Shown: piece after piece, positions 28,181 through 35,881 of the stretch | How the letters are laid out: the number at the start of each line of letters is the position of its first letter | Numbering within the stretch: position 1 is the first letter of the stretch | From: Acetobacteroides hydrogenigenes | GTDB lineage: Bacteria > Bacteroidota > Bacteroidia > Bacteroidales > ZOR0009 | Length of the DNA: 64,000 nt | Assembly: GCF_004340205.1 (NCBI RefSeq) | Contig: NZ_SLWB01000001.1 | Span: forward strand, 310,001-374,000 | Reading direction: 5' to 3' | Notes under the pieces: generated by a model | What the model saw: the letters and a program-made list of their open reading frames with translations, nothing else | Told to the model about the DNA's origin: nothing | The model's database searches: none | Position numbers and translations under genes: made by a program

Positions 28181-29134
28181 TTACTTGCGGCTCAACACGC
28201 GCTTAACTGCCTCAACGACATCCGAAGTATCCAAGTGAAACTTCTTCATTAGCTCGTCGGGTGTTCCGCTTTCGCCAAATTTATCATCTACAGCCACAAA
28301 TTCCATCGGAGTTGGCACGTTTTGCGATAAAACTTGAGCAACGCTCTCGCCTAAACCTCCACTTATTAAATGCTCCTCTGCTACTACTACCGCACCAGTT
28401 TTCTTAGCCGATTCGATAATGGCATTAGCATCTAATGGCTTAATGGTATGAACATTGATTAACTCTACGCTAATCCCTTCGTTTTCCAGAATCTCGGCTG
28501 CCTGAATAGACTTCCACACCAAATGCCCTGTTGCAATAAGGGTAACATCCTTACCTGGATTCATCATTACAGCCTTACCGATTTCGAACTTCTGATCGGC
28601 AGCGGTAAAGTTTGGAACAACAGGACGACCGAAGCGAAGGTAAACAGGACCAACATACTCGGCAGCAGCTAGGGTTGCAGCCTTGGTTTGGTTATAGTCG
28701 CATGGGTTGATAACCACCATATTTGGCAGCATCTTCATCAACCCGATATCCTCCATAATCTGGTGGGTTGCGCCATCCTCGCCAAGGGTAATGCCAGCAT
28801 GCGATGCGGCAATCTTAACGTTGGTTTTTGAGTAGCAAACCGATTGACGAATCTGATTGTAAACATGTCCAGAAGCAAATGCAGCAAAAGTTCCTGCGAA
28901 AGGAATCTTTCCAGCCACAGCCAGTCCTGCTGCCATTCCAATCATATTGGTTTCGGCAATTCCGGTTTGAATGAAGCGCTCGGGATGCTTTGCTACGAAG
29001 TTGTCCATTTTAAGCGAACCTATAAGGTCGGCACAAAGGGCAACAACATTAGGATTTTCATCACCAAGAATATCGAGTGCAGCGCCAAAACCCGAACGGG
29101 TATCTTTGCTTCCTGTATTTTCGTATTTAATCAT
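28181..29134 (-). CDS. Transketolase, C-terminal subunit
   Basis: A 317-residue second half of a split transketolase: a pyrimidine-binding domain (about 1-180, with [16 protein letters not shown] containing the catalytic Glu that activates the cofactor, and [13 protein letters not shown]) and a C-terminal domain ([32 protein letters not shown]). With the N-terminal subunit it forms the thiamine diphosphate enzyme of the non-oxidative pentose phosphate pathway. Split forms are normal in many anaerobes and archaea, so this is not a frameshift: 29 bases and a clean start codon separate the halves. Confidence 0.9.
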   Translation of the reverse strand: MIKYENTGSKDTRSGFGAALDILGDENPNVVALCADLIGSLKMDNFVAKHPERFIQTGIAETNMIGMAAGLAVAGKIPFAGTFAAFASGHVYNQIRQSVCYSKTNVKIAASHAGITLGEDGATHQIMEDIGLMKMLPNMVVINPCDYNQTKAATLAAAEYVGPVYLRFGRPVVPNFTAADQKFEIGKAVMMNPGKDVTLIATGHLVWKSIQAAEILENEGISVELINVHTIKPLDANAIIESAKKTGAVVVAEEHLISGGLGESVAQVLSQNVPTPMEFVAVDDKFGESGTPDELMKKFHLDTSDVVEAVKRVLSRK

Positions 29135-29163
29135 CGCTAATAATCTTAAGGTAAGTTGATCGA

Positions 29164-30009
29164 TTAGTAGTCTCCTAGAGTTTCTTCGAGCTGAGCAAGG
29201 GCCTTTTCGGTTTGCTCGGCATTAGGAGCCTTTCCGTGCCATGCATGGGTTCCCATCATAAAGTCGACGCCGAAGCCCATTTCGGTTTTCATAAGGATTA
29301 CGATTGGCTTGCCGTTGCCGGTCATCGAACGTGCCTTGCCGAGCGTATCAACAACCTCTTCCATCACGTTTCCGTTCATGGCAAGCACCTCCCAACCGAA
29401 TGCGCGCCACTTAGCCTCAAGATCGCCAAGCGAGAGCACATGATCAACAGGGCCATCAATCTGCTTTCCGTTATAGTCTACGGTAGCAATGATGTTATCA
29501 ACCTTCTTTGCCCCTGCAAACATGGCAGCTTCCCATATTTGACCTTCCTGAAGCTCGCCATCGCCATGTAGGGTGAACACCAGCGAGCGGTCGCCATTCA
29601 TCTTCTTAGCAAGTGCCGTTCCTATTCCAACAGAAAGCCCTTGACCAAGCGAGCCAGATGCAACACGAACGCCGGGAATACCTTTATCGGGGGTTGGGTG
29701 ACCTTGAAGACGGGCTCCCAGCTTACGGAATGAGCCTAACTCCTCAACACCAAAGTATCCGGTACGTGCTAGCACGCTATACCAAAGCGGAGAAATGTGA
29801 CCATTCGAAAGGTAGAACATATCGTGTCCATGCCCATCGTAACGAAAATCTGCCGGATTGTTTTGTAGAATATTCTTGTAAAGCGCCGTCATAAAATCTG
29901 CGCATCCGAGAGAGCCTCCTGGATGCCCCGAATTTGCGCCAGAAACCATTCGAATAATATCCCTTCGAACCTGAGAAGCCATTAGCTTTAGTTCTGCTAT
30001 ATCTGCCAT
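29164..30009 (-). CDS. Transketolase, N-terminal subunit
   Basis: A 281-residue thiamine diphosphate-binding half. Motifs: [18 protein letters not shown] near the N-terminus, the His-rich [29 protein letters not shown], and the diphosphate and Mg2+ motif [18 protein letters not shown] ... [16 protein letters not shown], which fits the GDG-X(~25)-N pattern. It acts with the C-terminal subunit encoded directly downstream. A -7 promoter element lies upstream at 30064-30071. Confidence 0.92.
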   Translation of the reverse strand: MADIAELKLMASQVRRDIIRMVSGANSGHPGGSLGCADFMTALYKNILQNNPADFRYDGHGHDMFYLSNGHISPLWYSVLARTGYFGVEELGSFRKLGARLQGHPTPDKGIPGVRVASGSLGQGLSVGIGTALAKKMNGDRSLVFTLHGDGELQEGQIWEAAMFAGAKKVDNIIATVDYNGKQIDGPVDHVLSLGDLEAKWRAFGWEVLAMNGNVMEEVVDTLGKARSMTGNGKPIVILMKTEMGFGVDFMMGTHAWHGKAPNAEQTEKALAQLEETLGDY

Positions 30010-30063
30010 GAAGACGAAGATTAAGAGTGAGATAAAAATTTGATAATGTTAATTTATCGGCGG

Positions 30064-30071
30064 CAAAGTTA
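30064..30071 (-). promoter_or_regulatory. -7 element upstream of the transketolase operon
   Basis: Reads TAACTTTG on the minus strand, 54 bases before the start codon. I see no good TTG partner at 19-23 bases, so only the -7 box is proposed. Confidence 0.4.
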
Positions 30072-30167
30072 ACCGATTAAGGTATAAGTACCAGCTAATA
30101 TTTAGTAATTTTCCCCTTAATAAGGTGTTTTAAACCAGACAAAACAAGGAGGCTCTGTTTTTTCCGC

Positions 30168-30175
30168 TAAATTTG
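30168..30175 (+). promoter_or_regulatory. -7 element upstream of ychF
   Basis: TAAATTTG, 35 bases before the ychF start. It matches TAnnTTTG; no clear -33 element was found. Confidence 0.4.
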
Positions 30176-30210
30176 CGCCTCGTTAATCTAAACTATTACG
30201 TTAATATCCA

Positions 30211-31311
30211 ATGGCATTACAATGTGGTATTGTAGGGCTTCCTAATGTTGGAAAATCGACCCTATTCAACTGCCTTTCGAACGCAAAAGCACAGGCTGCG
30301 AACTTCCCATTCTGTACTATCGAACCCAACGTGGGCGTTATTACAGTTCCAGATGAAAGACTCATAAAGCTTGCCGACATCGACAAGCCCCTAAAGATAG
30401 TTCCTGCAACCGTTGAAATCGTTGACATTGCAGGCTTGGTAAAAGGAGCCAGCAAGGGCGAGGGCCTTGGCAACAAGTTTCTTGCTAACATCCGCGACAC
30501 CGATGCCATTATCCACGTGCTTCGCTGCTTCGACGACGAGAACGTGACCCACGTAGACGGCTCCGTAGACCCTGTTAGGGATAAGGAAATTATCGACGCT
30601 GAGCTGCAGCTGAAGGACCTCGAAACTGTTGAGACCCGCATCAGCCGCGTTGAGAAGATGGCAAAAACAGGCAGCGACAAGAGCGCCAAGAAGCTTTACG
30701 AAATTCTTCTTGAGTACAAGGCGCTGCTGCAAAGCGGACGATCGGCTCGCGAGCTCGAGCTCGACGAAACCGGCAAGGCGCTTTGCTACGATCTTCACCT
30801 GCTTACCGTAAAGCCCGTTCTATACGTTTGTAACGTAGATGAGGCAAGCGCCGTAAACGGCAACAAGTACGTAGATATGGTTCGCGAGGCGGTAAAGAAC
30901 GAGGGGGCTCAAATCCTAATCGTTGCGGCAAAGACCGAAGCCGAAATCGCCGAGTTGGAAACCTACGAGGAGCGCCAGATGTTCCTAGAGGAGGTCGGCC
31001 TACACGAGTCGGGCGTATCGCGCCTTATCAAATCGGCCTACGCGCTGCTTAACCTGGAAACCTACTTCACCACCGGCAAAACCGAGTGCCGCGCTTGGAC
31101 CTACCATAAGGGGTCTAAGGCTCCACAAGCTGCAGGCGTAATCCACACCGACTTCGAAAAGGGATTCATCCGTGCAGAGGTTATTAAGTATGCCGACTAC
31201 ATTGCGCTTGGCTCGGAAGCTGCAGTTAAGGAAGCCGGCAAGCTGGCTGTTGAAGGTAAAGAGTACGTTGTCCAAGACGGCGACATCATGCACTTCCGCT
31301 TCAACGTTTAG
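30211..31311 (+). CDS. ychF: Ribosome-associated ATPase YchF/Obg family
   Basis: A 366-residue cytoplasmic P-loop protein. It has the G1 loop GLPNVGKSTLFN, G3 DIAGLVKGASKGEGLGN, and the family's altered G4 (NVDE in place of NKxD), which gives ATP preference. A coiled-coil insertion (about 130-190) and the C-terminal TGS domain (WTYHKGSKAPQAAGVIHTDFEKGFIRAEV) follow. YchF binds ribosomes and responds to oxidative and other stress. The length is standard. The phosphatase-like gene downstream begins 26 bases after the stop and may be cotranscribed. Confidence 0.96.
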   Translation: MALQCGIVGLPNVGKSTLFNCLSNAKAQAANFPFCTIEPNVGVITVPDERLIKLADIDKPLKIVPATVEIVDIAGLVKGASKGEGLGNKFLANIRDTDAIIHVLRCFDDENVTHVDGSVDPVRDKEIIDAELQLKDLETVETRISRVEKMAKTGSDKSAKKLYEILLEYKALLQSGRSARELELDETGKALCYDLHLLTVKPVLYVCNVDEASAVNGNKYVDMVREAVKNEGAQILIVAAKTEAEIAELETYEERQMFLEEVGLHESGVSRLIKSAYALLNLETYFTTGKTECRAWTYHKGSKAPQAAGVIHTDFEKGFIRAEVIKYADYIALGSEAAVKEAGKLAVEGKEYVVQDGDIMHFRFNV

Positions 31312-31337
31312 GCTTAAGGATTATTCTACCGTCGTTA

Positions 31338-32978
31338 ATGGCAAATAAAATGCAAAAAATCGCCGCTGCACTGGCAGCACTGCTTATTGCATCGTGCTCT
31401 TTTGGACAAGGACGCGCTATTCCTTCCGAAAGGCCCAAGCTTATCGTTGAGATCGTGGTTACCCAAATGCGCTACGACTACCTTCAACGGTACTTCGGAA
31501 ACTTTTCTGACAACGGATTCAGGGTTTTACTCGAAGAAGGTGCGGTATGCAAGAATGCAAAGTACAACTATAGCTTCACGCAATCGGCTCCCGGACTGGC
31601 AACCATTGCAACCGGAACCAACCCATCGACCCACGGCGTTGTTGGCGACATGTGGTACATACCGCTTACCGACCAAAACGTGAAGGCCGTTCAGGATTCG
31701 AAGACCGAAGGCGTTGGTGGTTTCGGCGATCTAGGTAAGGTTTCGCCACGCAACCTGCTGGCCGGAACGCTGGCCGACGAGATCAAAATGGCCAACAAGA
31801 ACTCGAAGGTGATTGGTGTTGCCATGGAGCCAACCTCGGCGGTATTCCTGGCAGGCCACAGCGCCGATGCAGCCTACTGGTTCGATCCATCGACCGGAAA
31901 GTTTATGACCAGCAGCTACTACATGCCATCGCTTCCGAAGTGGGTGGACGAGTTCAACCAAAAGAAGTTCCCCGATATCTATATCTACAACAAGTGGGGG
32001 CTTACCAAGCCGCTGAACAAGTACATCAGCTCGAAAGAGAACTTCGACACCACCGCCAAGCCGCTGCTCACCAATCCGGACAACGGCCTTGGCAGCATGC
32101 TTAAGTCTAAATCGCGCCCTACCTACGAGAAGCTGATGGATACGCCCTACGGCAACAACCTCACCAAGGATTTTGCCATTGCCGCCATCGTTAACGAGGG
32201 GCTGGGCAAGGATGATGCCACCGACCTGCTCACCATCACCCTTGATGCCAACAAGCATATCGGGCAAAAGTACGGCCCCACCTCCATCGAAATGGAGGAC
32301 ACCTACTACCGCCTCGACGAAGAAATTGCGCATCTGGTTAAGTTCCTTTCCGACAACATCGGAAAGCAAAACGTGCTGGTGGTGCTCACCTCCGACAACG
32401 GGGTGGCCAACGCTCCTAAGTTTATCGAAAAGAGTAAGATTCCGGCCGGACACTTCGAGCCCAACCGCAACCTGATGCTGCTAAAGATCTTCCTCAACGC
32501 CACCTACGGCCGTGGAGAGTGGATTAAGGCCTACCATCAGAAGCAGATCTACCTTAACCATACGCTGATCGAGGATTCCAAGATCAACCTAGCGGAAATG
32601 CAAACCAAGGTGGCCAACTTCATGAAGCAGTTCTCGGGCGTGGCACAGGCCATACCGGCATCGGTGCTCGAGTACACCAGCTTCACCGACGGCATCATGC
32701 AGAAGATGCAGAACTCCTTCTACGCGCAGCGCTCGGGCGATGTGGTGATCAACCTGCAGCCCGGCTGGGTGGATAGCGACGAGGTGGTAACCTCGTCCAA
32801 CTCGCCCTACAGCTACGACACCCACGTACCCCTAATCTGGTACGGATGGAAGATTAAGCGCGAAAGCATATCGAGCAAGGTAGATCCTGCCGACATTGCT
32901 CCAACAATTGCCAACCTGCTCGACATCTCGTGGTCGAACGCCGCAACCGGCGAGCCAATTAAGGAACTAGTCCGATAG
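31338..32978 (+). CDS. PafA-type alkaline phosphatase homologue, probably inactive
   Basis: A 546-residue exported protein (lipobox-like ALLIASC at Cys20) of the alkaline phosphatase superfamily, closest to Bacteroidota PafA by overall pattern: RPKLIVEIVV-QMRYDYL, SAPGLATIATGTNPSTHGVVGD-WY, GHSADAAYWFD, SNSPYSYDTHVPLIWYG. Compared with PafA as I remember it, many active-site residues differ. The first Zn2 Asp is Thr42, the nucleophile Thr is Ser83, the Lys and Arg that bind phosphate are Glu164 and Thr166, the Asn is replaced near 104-105, and the Asp-His pair is Asp353-Asn354. The other metal site (Asp303, His307, His496) is kept. It may be a pseudophosphatase, a one-metal enzyme or an enzyme of changed specificity. 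Followed by a strong terminator. Confidence 0.8.
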   Translation: MANKMQKIAAALAALLIASCSFGQGRAIPSERPKLIVEIVVTQMRYDYLQRYFGNFSDNGFRVLLEEGAVCKNAKYNYSFTQSAPGLATIATGTNPSTHGVVGDMWYIPLTDQNVKAVQDSKTEGVGGFGDLGKVSPRNLLAGTLADEIKMANKNSKVIGVAMEPTSAVFLAGHSADAAYWFDPSTGKFMTSSYYMPSLPKWVDEFNQKKFPDIYIYNKWGLTKPLNKYISSKENFDTTAKPLLTNPDNGLGSMLKSKSRPTYEKLMDTPYGNNLTKDFAIAAIVNEGLGKDDATDLLTITLDANKHIGQKYGPTSIEMEDTYYRLDEEIAHLVKFLSDNIGKQNVLVVLTSDNGVANAPKFIEKSKIPAGHFEPNRNLMLLKIFLNATYGRGEWIKAYHQKQIYLNHTLIEDSKINLAEMQTKVANFMKQFSGVAQAIPASVLEYTSFTDGIMQKMQNSFYAQRSGDVVINLQPGWVDSDEVVTSSNSPYSYDTHVPLIWYGWKIKRESISSKVDPADIAPTIANLLDISWSNAATGEPIKELVR

Positions 32979-33002
32979 CATAGCGTTACCTAATAATACG
33001 AA

Positions 33003-33037
33003 TCCCCCAGCAGATGCATTTGCTGGGGGATTTTTTT
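33003..33037 (+). terminator. Terminator after the PafA-like gene
   Basis: TCCCCCAGCA (33003-33012) pairs with TGCTGGGGGA (33021-33030), with an 8-base loop and then seven T residues. A classic intrinsic terminator. Confidence 0.9.
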
Positions 33038-33093
33038 AATGTCTGAATCGCGGATTGTTCGGCTTGCGGCTAATCCTCTGCTAAGGTTGCTTC

Positions 33094-33164
33094 GAGACGC
33101 GATCATCGCGTCTCTAACCGCCCGAATCAGCGTTTCTGGGGTAGAGACGCATTGCATGCGTCTC
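33094..33164. repeat. Two GAGACG palindromes
   Basis: Two separate 21-base palindromes share the same ends: GAGACGCGATCATCGCGTCTC at 33094-33114 in full, and a second from 33144 to 33164 with ATTGCAT inside. A related copy lies at 50356-50380. The interior differs but stays self-complementary. A dispersed palindromic repeat of unknown role. Confidence 0.7.
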
Positions 33165-33234
33165 GTTCTAATTCAGAACCTAGGTCAAGAGCGAAAGAGC
33201 TACCCGCTTCGTTTGCATTTTTTAGACAGATGAA

Positions 33235-33601
33235 GTGCTCATCAACCGAATGATGCCTATTTACCAGATGCTCGGAAGTACACATCAACCGAGTGATGCC
33301 CATTTCCAGATGCCCGTAAGTGCTCATCAACCGAGTGATGCCTATTTACCAGAAGCCCGGAAGTACACATCAGCCGATTGATGCCCATTTACCAGATGCT
33401 CGAGAGTGCACGACAAGCAGCTGTCGCCCATTTCCAGACACCCGAATGTGCACGACAAGCAGCTGTCGCCCATTTACCAGAAGCCCGGAAGTGCGCATCA
33501 ACCGAGTGATGCCTATTTCCAGAAGACCTAAAGTGCACGACAAGCAGTTGTCGTCCATTTACCAGCTGCCCGAAAGTGTACGACAAGCAGCTGTCGCCCA
33601 T
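33235..33601. repeat. Hairpin tandem array 3, nine units of 42-43 bp
   Basis: Units start at 33235, 33278, 33320, 33363, 33406, 33448, 33491, 33533 and 33576. Each holds a 5-bp stem with a 6-base loop, then a conserved linker CC(C/T)ATTT(A)CCAGA. One-base length differences come from TTTCC versus TTTACC. Two stem types alternate: CATCA/TGATG in units 1-4 and 7, and CGACA/TGTCG in units 5, 6, 8 and 9. The two differ at two base pairs, with both partners changed. The array lies between two convergent genes. Confidence 0.92.
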
Positions 33602-33660
33602 AAAAAATCGTTATTCTATGAAAGAAGATAATATCATAAGCAAAGGTTGCCTAGAGTGTA

Positions 33661-33815
33661 CTCCCCGCCTTTTCAAGGAGGAGTGCCCGAAGGTTGTAGC
33701 GAAGCGGAAATCCCGAGAAGCGGGGGTGGGGTGGTTTAAGTCGGATTGTTAAGGCATTACAAGATTTCTCACTTACAACCACCCCCGGCTACGCCGACCT
33801 CCCGCCTTAGCGGGA
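33661..33815. repeat. Dispersed inverted-repeat element, copy near 33.7 kb
   Basis: Related in layout to the element at 8301-8402: a CCTTTTCAAGG-type hairpin end, a central GGGGTGG(GGT)GGTT on the left (33722-33736) facing AACCACCCCCGG (33777-33788 region), and a right end CCTCCCGCCTTAGCGGGAG. This copy is more diverged and longer in the middle. It contains no open frame and no terminator-like T-run. Confidence 0.6.
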
Positions 33816-33895
33816 GCAATCGCGCTGATTATAACTTTTGCTACCCATTTATTGGGGTTCAATTCCCACATCGAACTCACATAAAAAAAGGAGCC

Positions 33896-34648
33896 CTAAC
33901 GCTCCTCGTTTCTACTTCTTGTGCTTACGATCTCGGCAAACCGATCGATCAGCCCCGCATCCTCCTCGAAGGCAGTGCCCACCACCACCACATCGGCGCC
34001 ACCATCGAGCACCTCGCATAGGCTCTCCTCGGTACGGATGCCCCCGCCCACAATCACCGGCAGGCTCACATGCTGCTTCACCTGTAAGATGGTCTCCTTC
34101 GGAACGTGGTTTAGCGCGCCGCTACCCGCCTCGAGGTAGATCATCCGAAAGCCCAGCAGCTGGGCAGCCGCCGCGGTGGCAAGCGCAATGTCGGGTTTGT
34201 TGGCAGGTATGGGATGTGTATTGCTCATGTACTCCACCGAGGTTGTACGGCCTCCATCAACAAGAATGTAGGCGGTAGGGATAACCTCGATGCCGCTTTT
34301 CATGATGGGGATAGCGGCGTGCACATGGTTGCCGATCAGGAATTCGGGGTTACGCCCCGAGAGGAGCGACAGGAACAGGATGGCATCGGCCGATGGCGTA
34401 AAGTGCGACGACAGCCCGGGAAATAGCACAACAGGCTTCCCGCATCCCCGCTTCAGCGCCACAACAGTATCGTCAACGCTCGAGAAGATGAGGCTTCCTC
34501 CCACCAGCACCAGATCTACCTTCGAGTTCGATATCCTATTAATAAGGGTATCCCTCGCGCTTGCATCGCCCACCTTGTCGGGGTCAACCAGCAGCGCCAG
34601 CATCGGGCGCTGCCCTATGGTGCTTTGTATATTCTTAAATACCGTCAT
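33896..34648 (-). CDS. Geranylgeranylglyceryl phosphate synthase family protein
   Basis: A 250-residue TIM-barrel prenyltransferase of the GGGPS/PcrB family, which joins a polyprenyl diphosphate to sn-glycerol-1-phosphate. Family motifs: LLVDPDKV, VGGSLIFSS, FPGLSSHFTPSADAILFLSLLSGRNPEFLIG, LEAGSGA and the phosphate-binding IVGGGIRTEESLCEVLDGGADVVVVGTAFEED. Bacteroidota members are group II enzymes thought to make archaeal-type ether lipid precursors in bacteria; the physiological product is not settled. It is the last gene of the gldE operon and overlaps the phosphopantetheinyl transferase gene by 14 bases. Confidence 0.9.
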   Translation of the reverse strand: MTVFKNIQSTIGQRPMLALLVDPDKVGDASARDTLINRISNSKVDLVLVGGSLIFSSVDDTVVALKRGCGKPVVLFPGLSSHFTPSADAILFLSLLSGRNPEFLIGNHVHAAIPIMKSGIEVIPTAYILVDGGRTTSVEYMSNTHPIPANKPDIALATAAAAQLLGFRMIYLEAGSGALNHVPKETILQVKQHVSLPVIVGGGIRTEESLCEVLDGGADVVVVGTAFEEDAGLIDRFAEIVSTRSRNEER

Positions 34649-35282
34649 ACTCGCCCCATGCTATAACATGATCATCAAAAATCGAGAATTTAAAGGTGCC
34701 GCTTGCATCCAGCGGGTTGAACCTTACCGTCACCTCGCCAGCCGAAAGCTCACCGTTGGCCGCTACCCCATCAACCACCACATCGCGGATAAAATCGACA
34801 TCGCTGCAGTTGGCCGCCTTAAAGGCCGCCTCCTTGGCGCACCATATAATAGGTAGATAAAGCTTCGCCTCAAATCCTTTAGCGGCGAAGATGGCCGCCT
34901 CGCTATCCGCAACAAACTTATGACGGATGGAGGTGTACTTGCGGTTGATGCTCTCCACATCAACCCCAATGCGGCTAATCGGCCCTACGGCGATGGCCGC
35001 ATAGGCATCGGCGTGCGAGATGGAGATGTACTCGCCATCGGTTTCCAAAGAAGGCCGACCAATGGCGCTATACGTAATTGTAGCCTTACGCCCGAAGACC
35101 TTATTGGCGAGCGCCCGAACCGTAAGCCACTGCCGCTTGCGCGACTCGGCCCTAAAGGTATCGTACTGCGCCTGCTCGTCGGCGGTAAGCGCAGCGCTGC
35201 TCAGCAGATCCGGCAGCTCCTCCTCAATCTTCCAAAGGTAAACCGACAGCCGTTCGTCTCTGCTGATAAAGGATATGGCCAT
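34635..35282 (-). CDS. 4'-phosphopantetheinyl transferase superfamily protein
   Basis: A 215-residue Sfp-like single-chain transferase that moves phosphopantetheine from CoA to a carrier-protein serine. It has the pseudo-dimer motifs: SISHADAYAAIAVG, GVDVES (Mg2+ Asp and Glu) and WCAKEAAFK with the second metal Glu and Lys. The partner carrier protein is not in the window. It is translationally coupled with GGGPS (14-base overlap) and starts 2 bases after gldD, so all four genes share one transcript. Confidence 0.88.
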   Translation of the reverse strand: MAISFISRDERLSVYLWKIEEELPDLLSSAALTADEQAQYDTFRAESRKRQWLTVRALANKVFGRKATITYSAIGRPSLETDGEYISISHADAYAAIAVGPISRIGVDVESINRKYTSIRHKFVADSEAAIFAAKGFEAKLYLPIIWCAKEAAFKAANCSDVDFIRDVVVDGVAANGELSAGEVTVRFNPLDASGTFKFSIFDDHVIAWGEYDGI

Positions 35283-35284
35283 TG

Positions 35285-35881
35285 CTATCGCCTCCAGTTA
35301 AAGGTATCCACCAACCGAACCACATCCTTCCTGAAGTACTCGACAACTGGAGCCAACGAGTCCTTGTTGGGGCGGGTATAGAAGTAGAGCGCACCGCGAA
35401 CAAAGTTTTTGGTGCTGTCGGTAAGGTAGAACTGAAGGGCGCTTGCCGCGTTGCCCTCTATATCGTAAAGCGTTCCGTACACCTTGCGCTCGGGAGCGCT
35501 GTAGGCCGTTTCGAGAATGGCATCGGCCTTAATGGTGTGCTTGTACACAAAGGCATGTACATCCTCCAGCAGCGTTGGCAGGTCGTTATTGATCCGCTTA
35601 TAGCTAAGGTGAAGCACCGCCTTGTAGCCTCTAAAGTTGATGTTTACCCAGTAGGGCTCAGCACCAGCCTCCCTGTCGGGAACAAGCTTAGCGTACTTCG
35701 GATATTCGAAGCTGTAGGGAAAGCCCGTCGAATCGAAAAGCGCGTACGACTTCTTGGGCAGGGCTATTCTGAAGTACCCTCTAGGCTTTGGCGTATAGTT
35801 CCCGCCACACGATTCCATAATCAGCGAAACTAGCCCCACCATAAGAGCCAAATATATATAGGAGCGCTTACTCTTCTTCAT
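35285..35881 (-). CDS. gldD: Gliding motility lipoprotein GldD
   Basis: A 198-residue lipoprotein (lipobox ending MESC at Cys25). It has the GldD signature YTPKPRGYFRIALPKKSY, FEYPKYAKL, PYWVNINFRGYKAVLHLSYK, and NAASALQFYLTDSTKNFVRGALYFYTRPNKDSL near the end. GldD is needed for gliding and type IX secretion in flavobacteria, but it is also conserved in non-gliding Bacteroidota. It overlaps gldE by 14 bases, the usual arrangement. Confidence 0.93.
   Translation of the reverse strand: MKKSKRSYIYLALMVGLVSLIMESCGGNYTPKPRGYFRIALPKKSYALFDSTGFPYSFEYPKYAKLVPDREAGAEPYWVNINFRGYKAVLHLSYKRINNDLPTLLEDVHAFVYKHTIKADAILETAYSAPERKVYGTLYDIEGNAASALQFYLTDSTKNFVRGALYFYTRPNKDSLAPVVEYFRKDVVRLVDTFNWRR

Noticed and set aside
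28181-30009. Broken transketolase gene
   Set aside because: The two halves are separated by 29 bases with proper stop and start codons, and each is a complete domain set. Split transketolase is a normal form.
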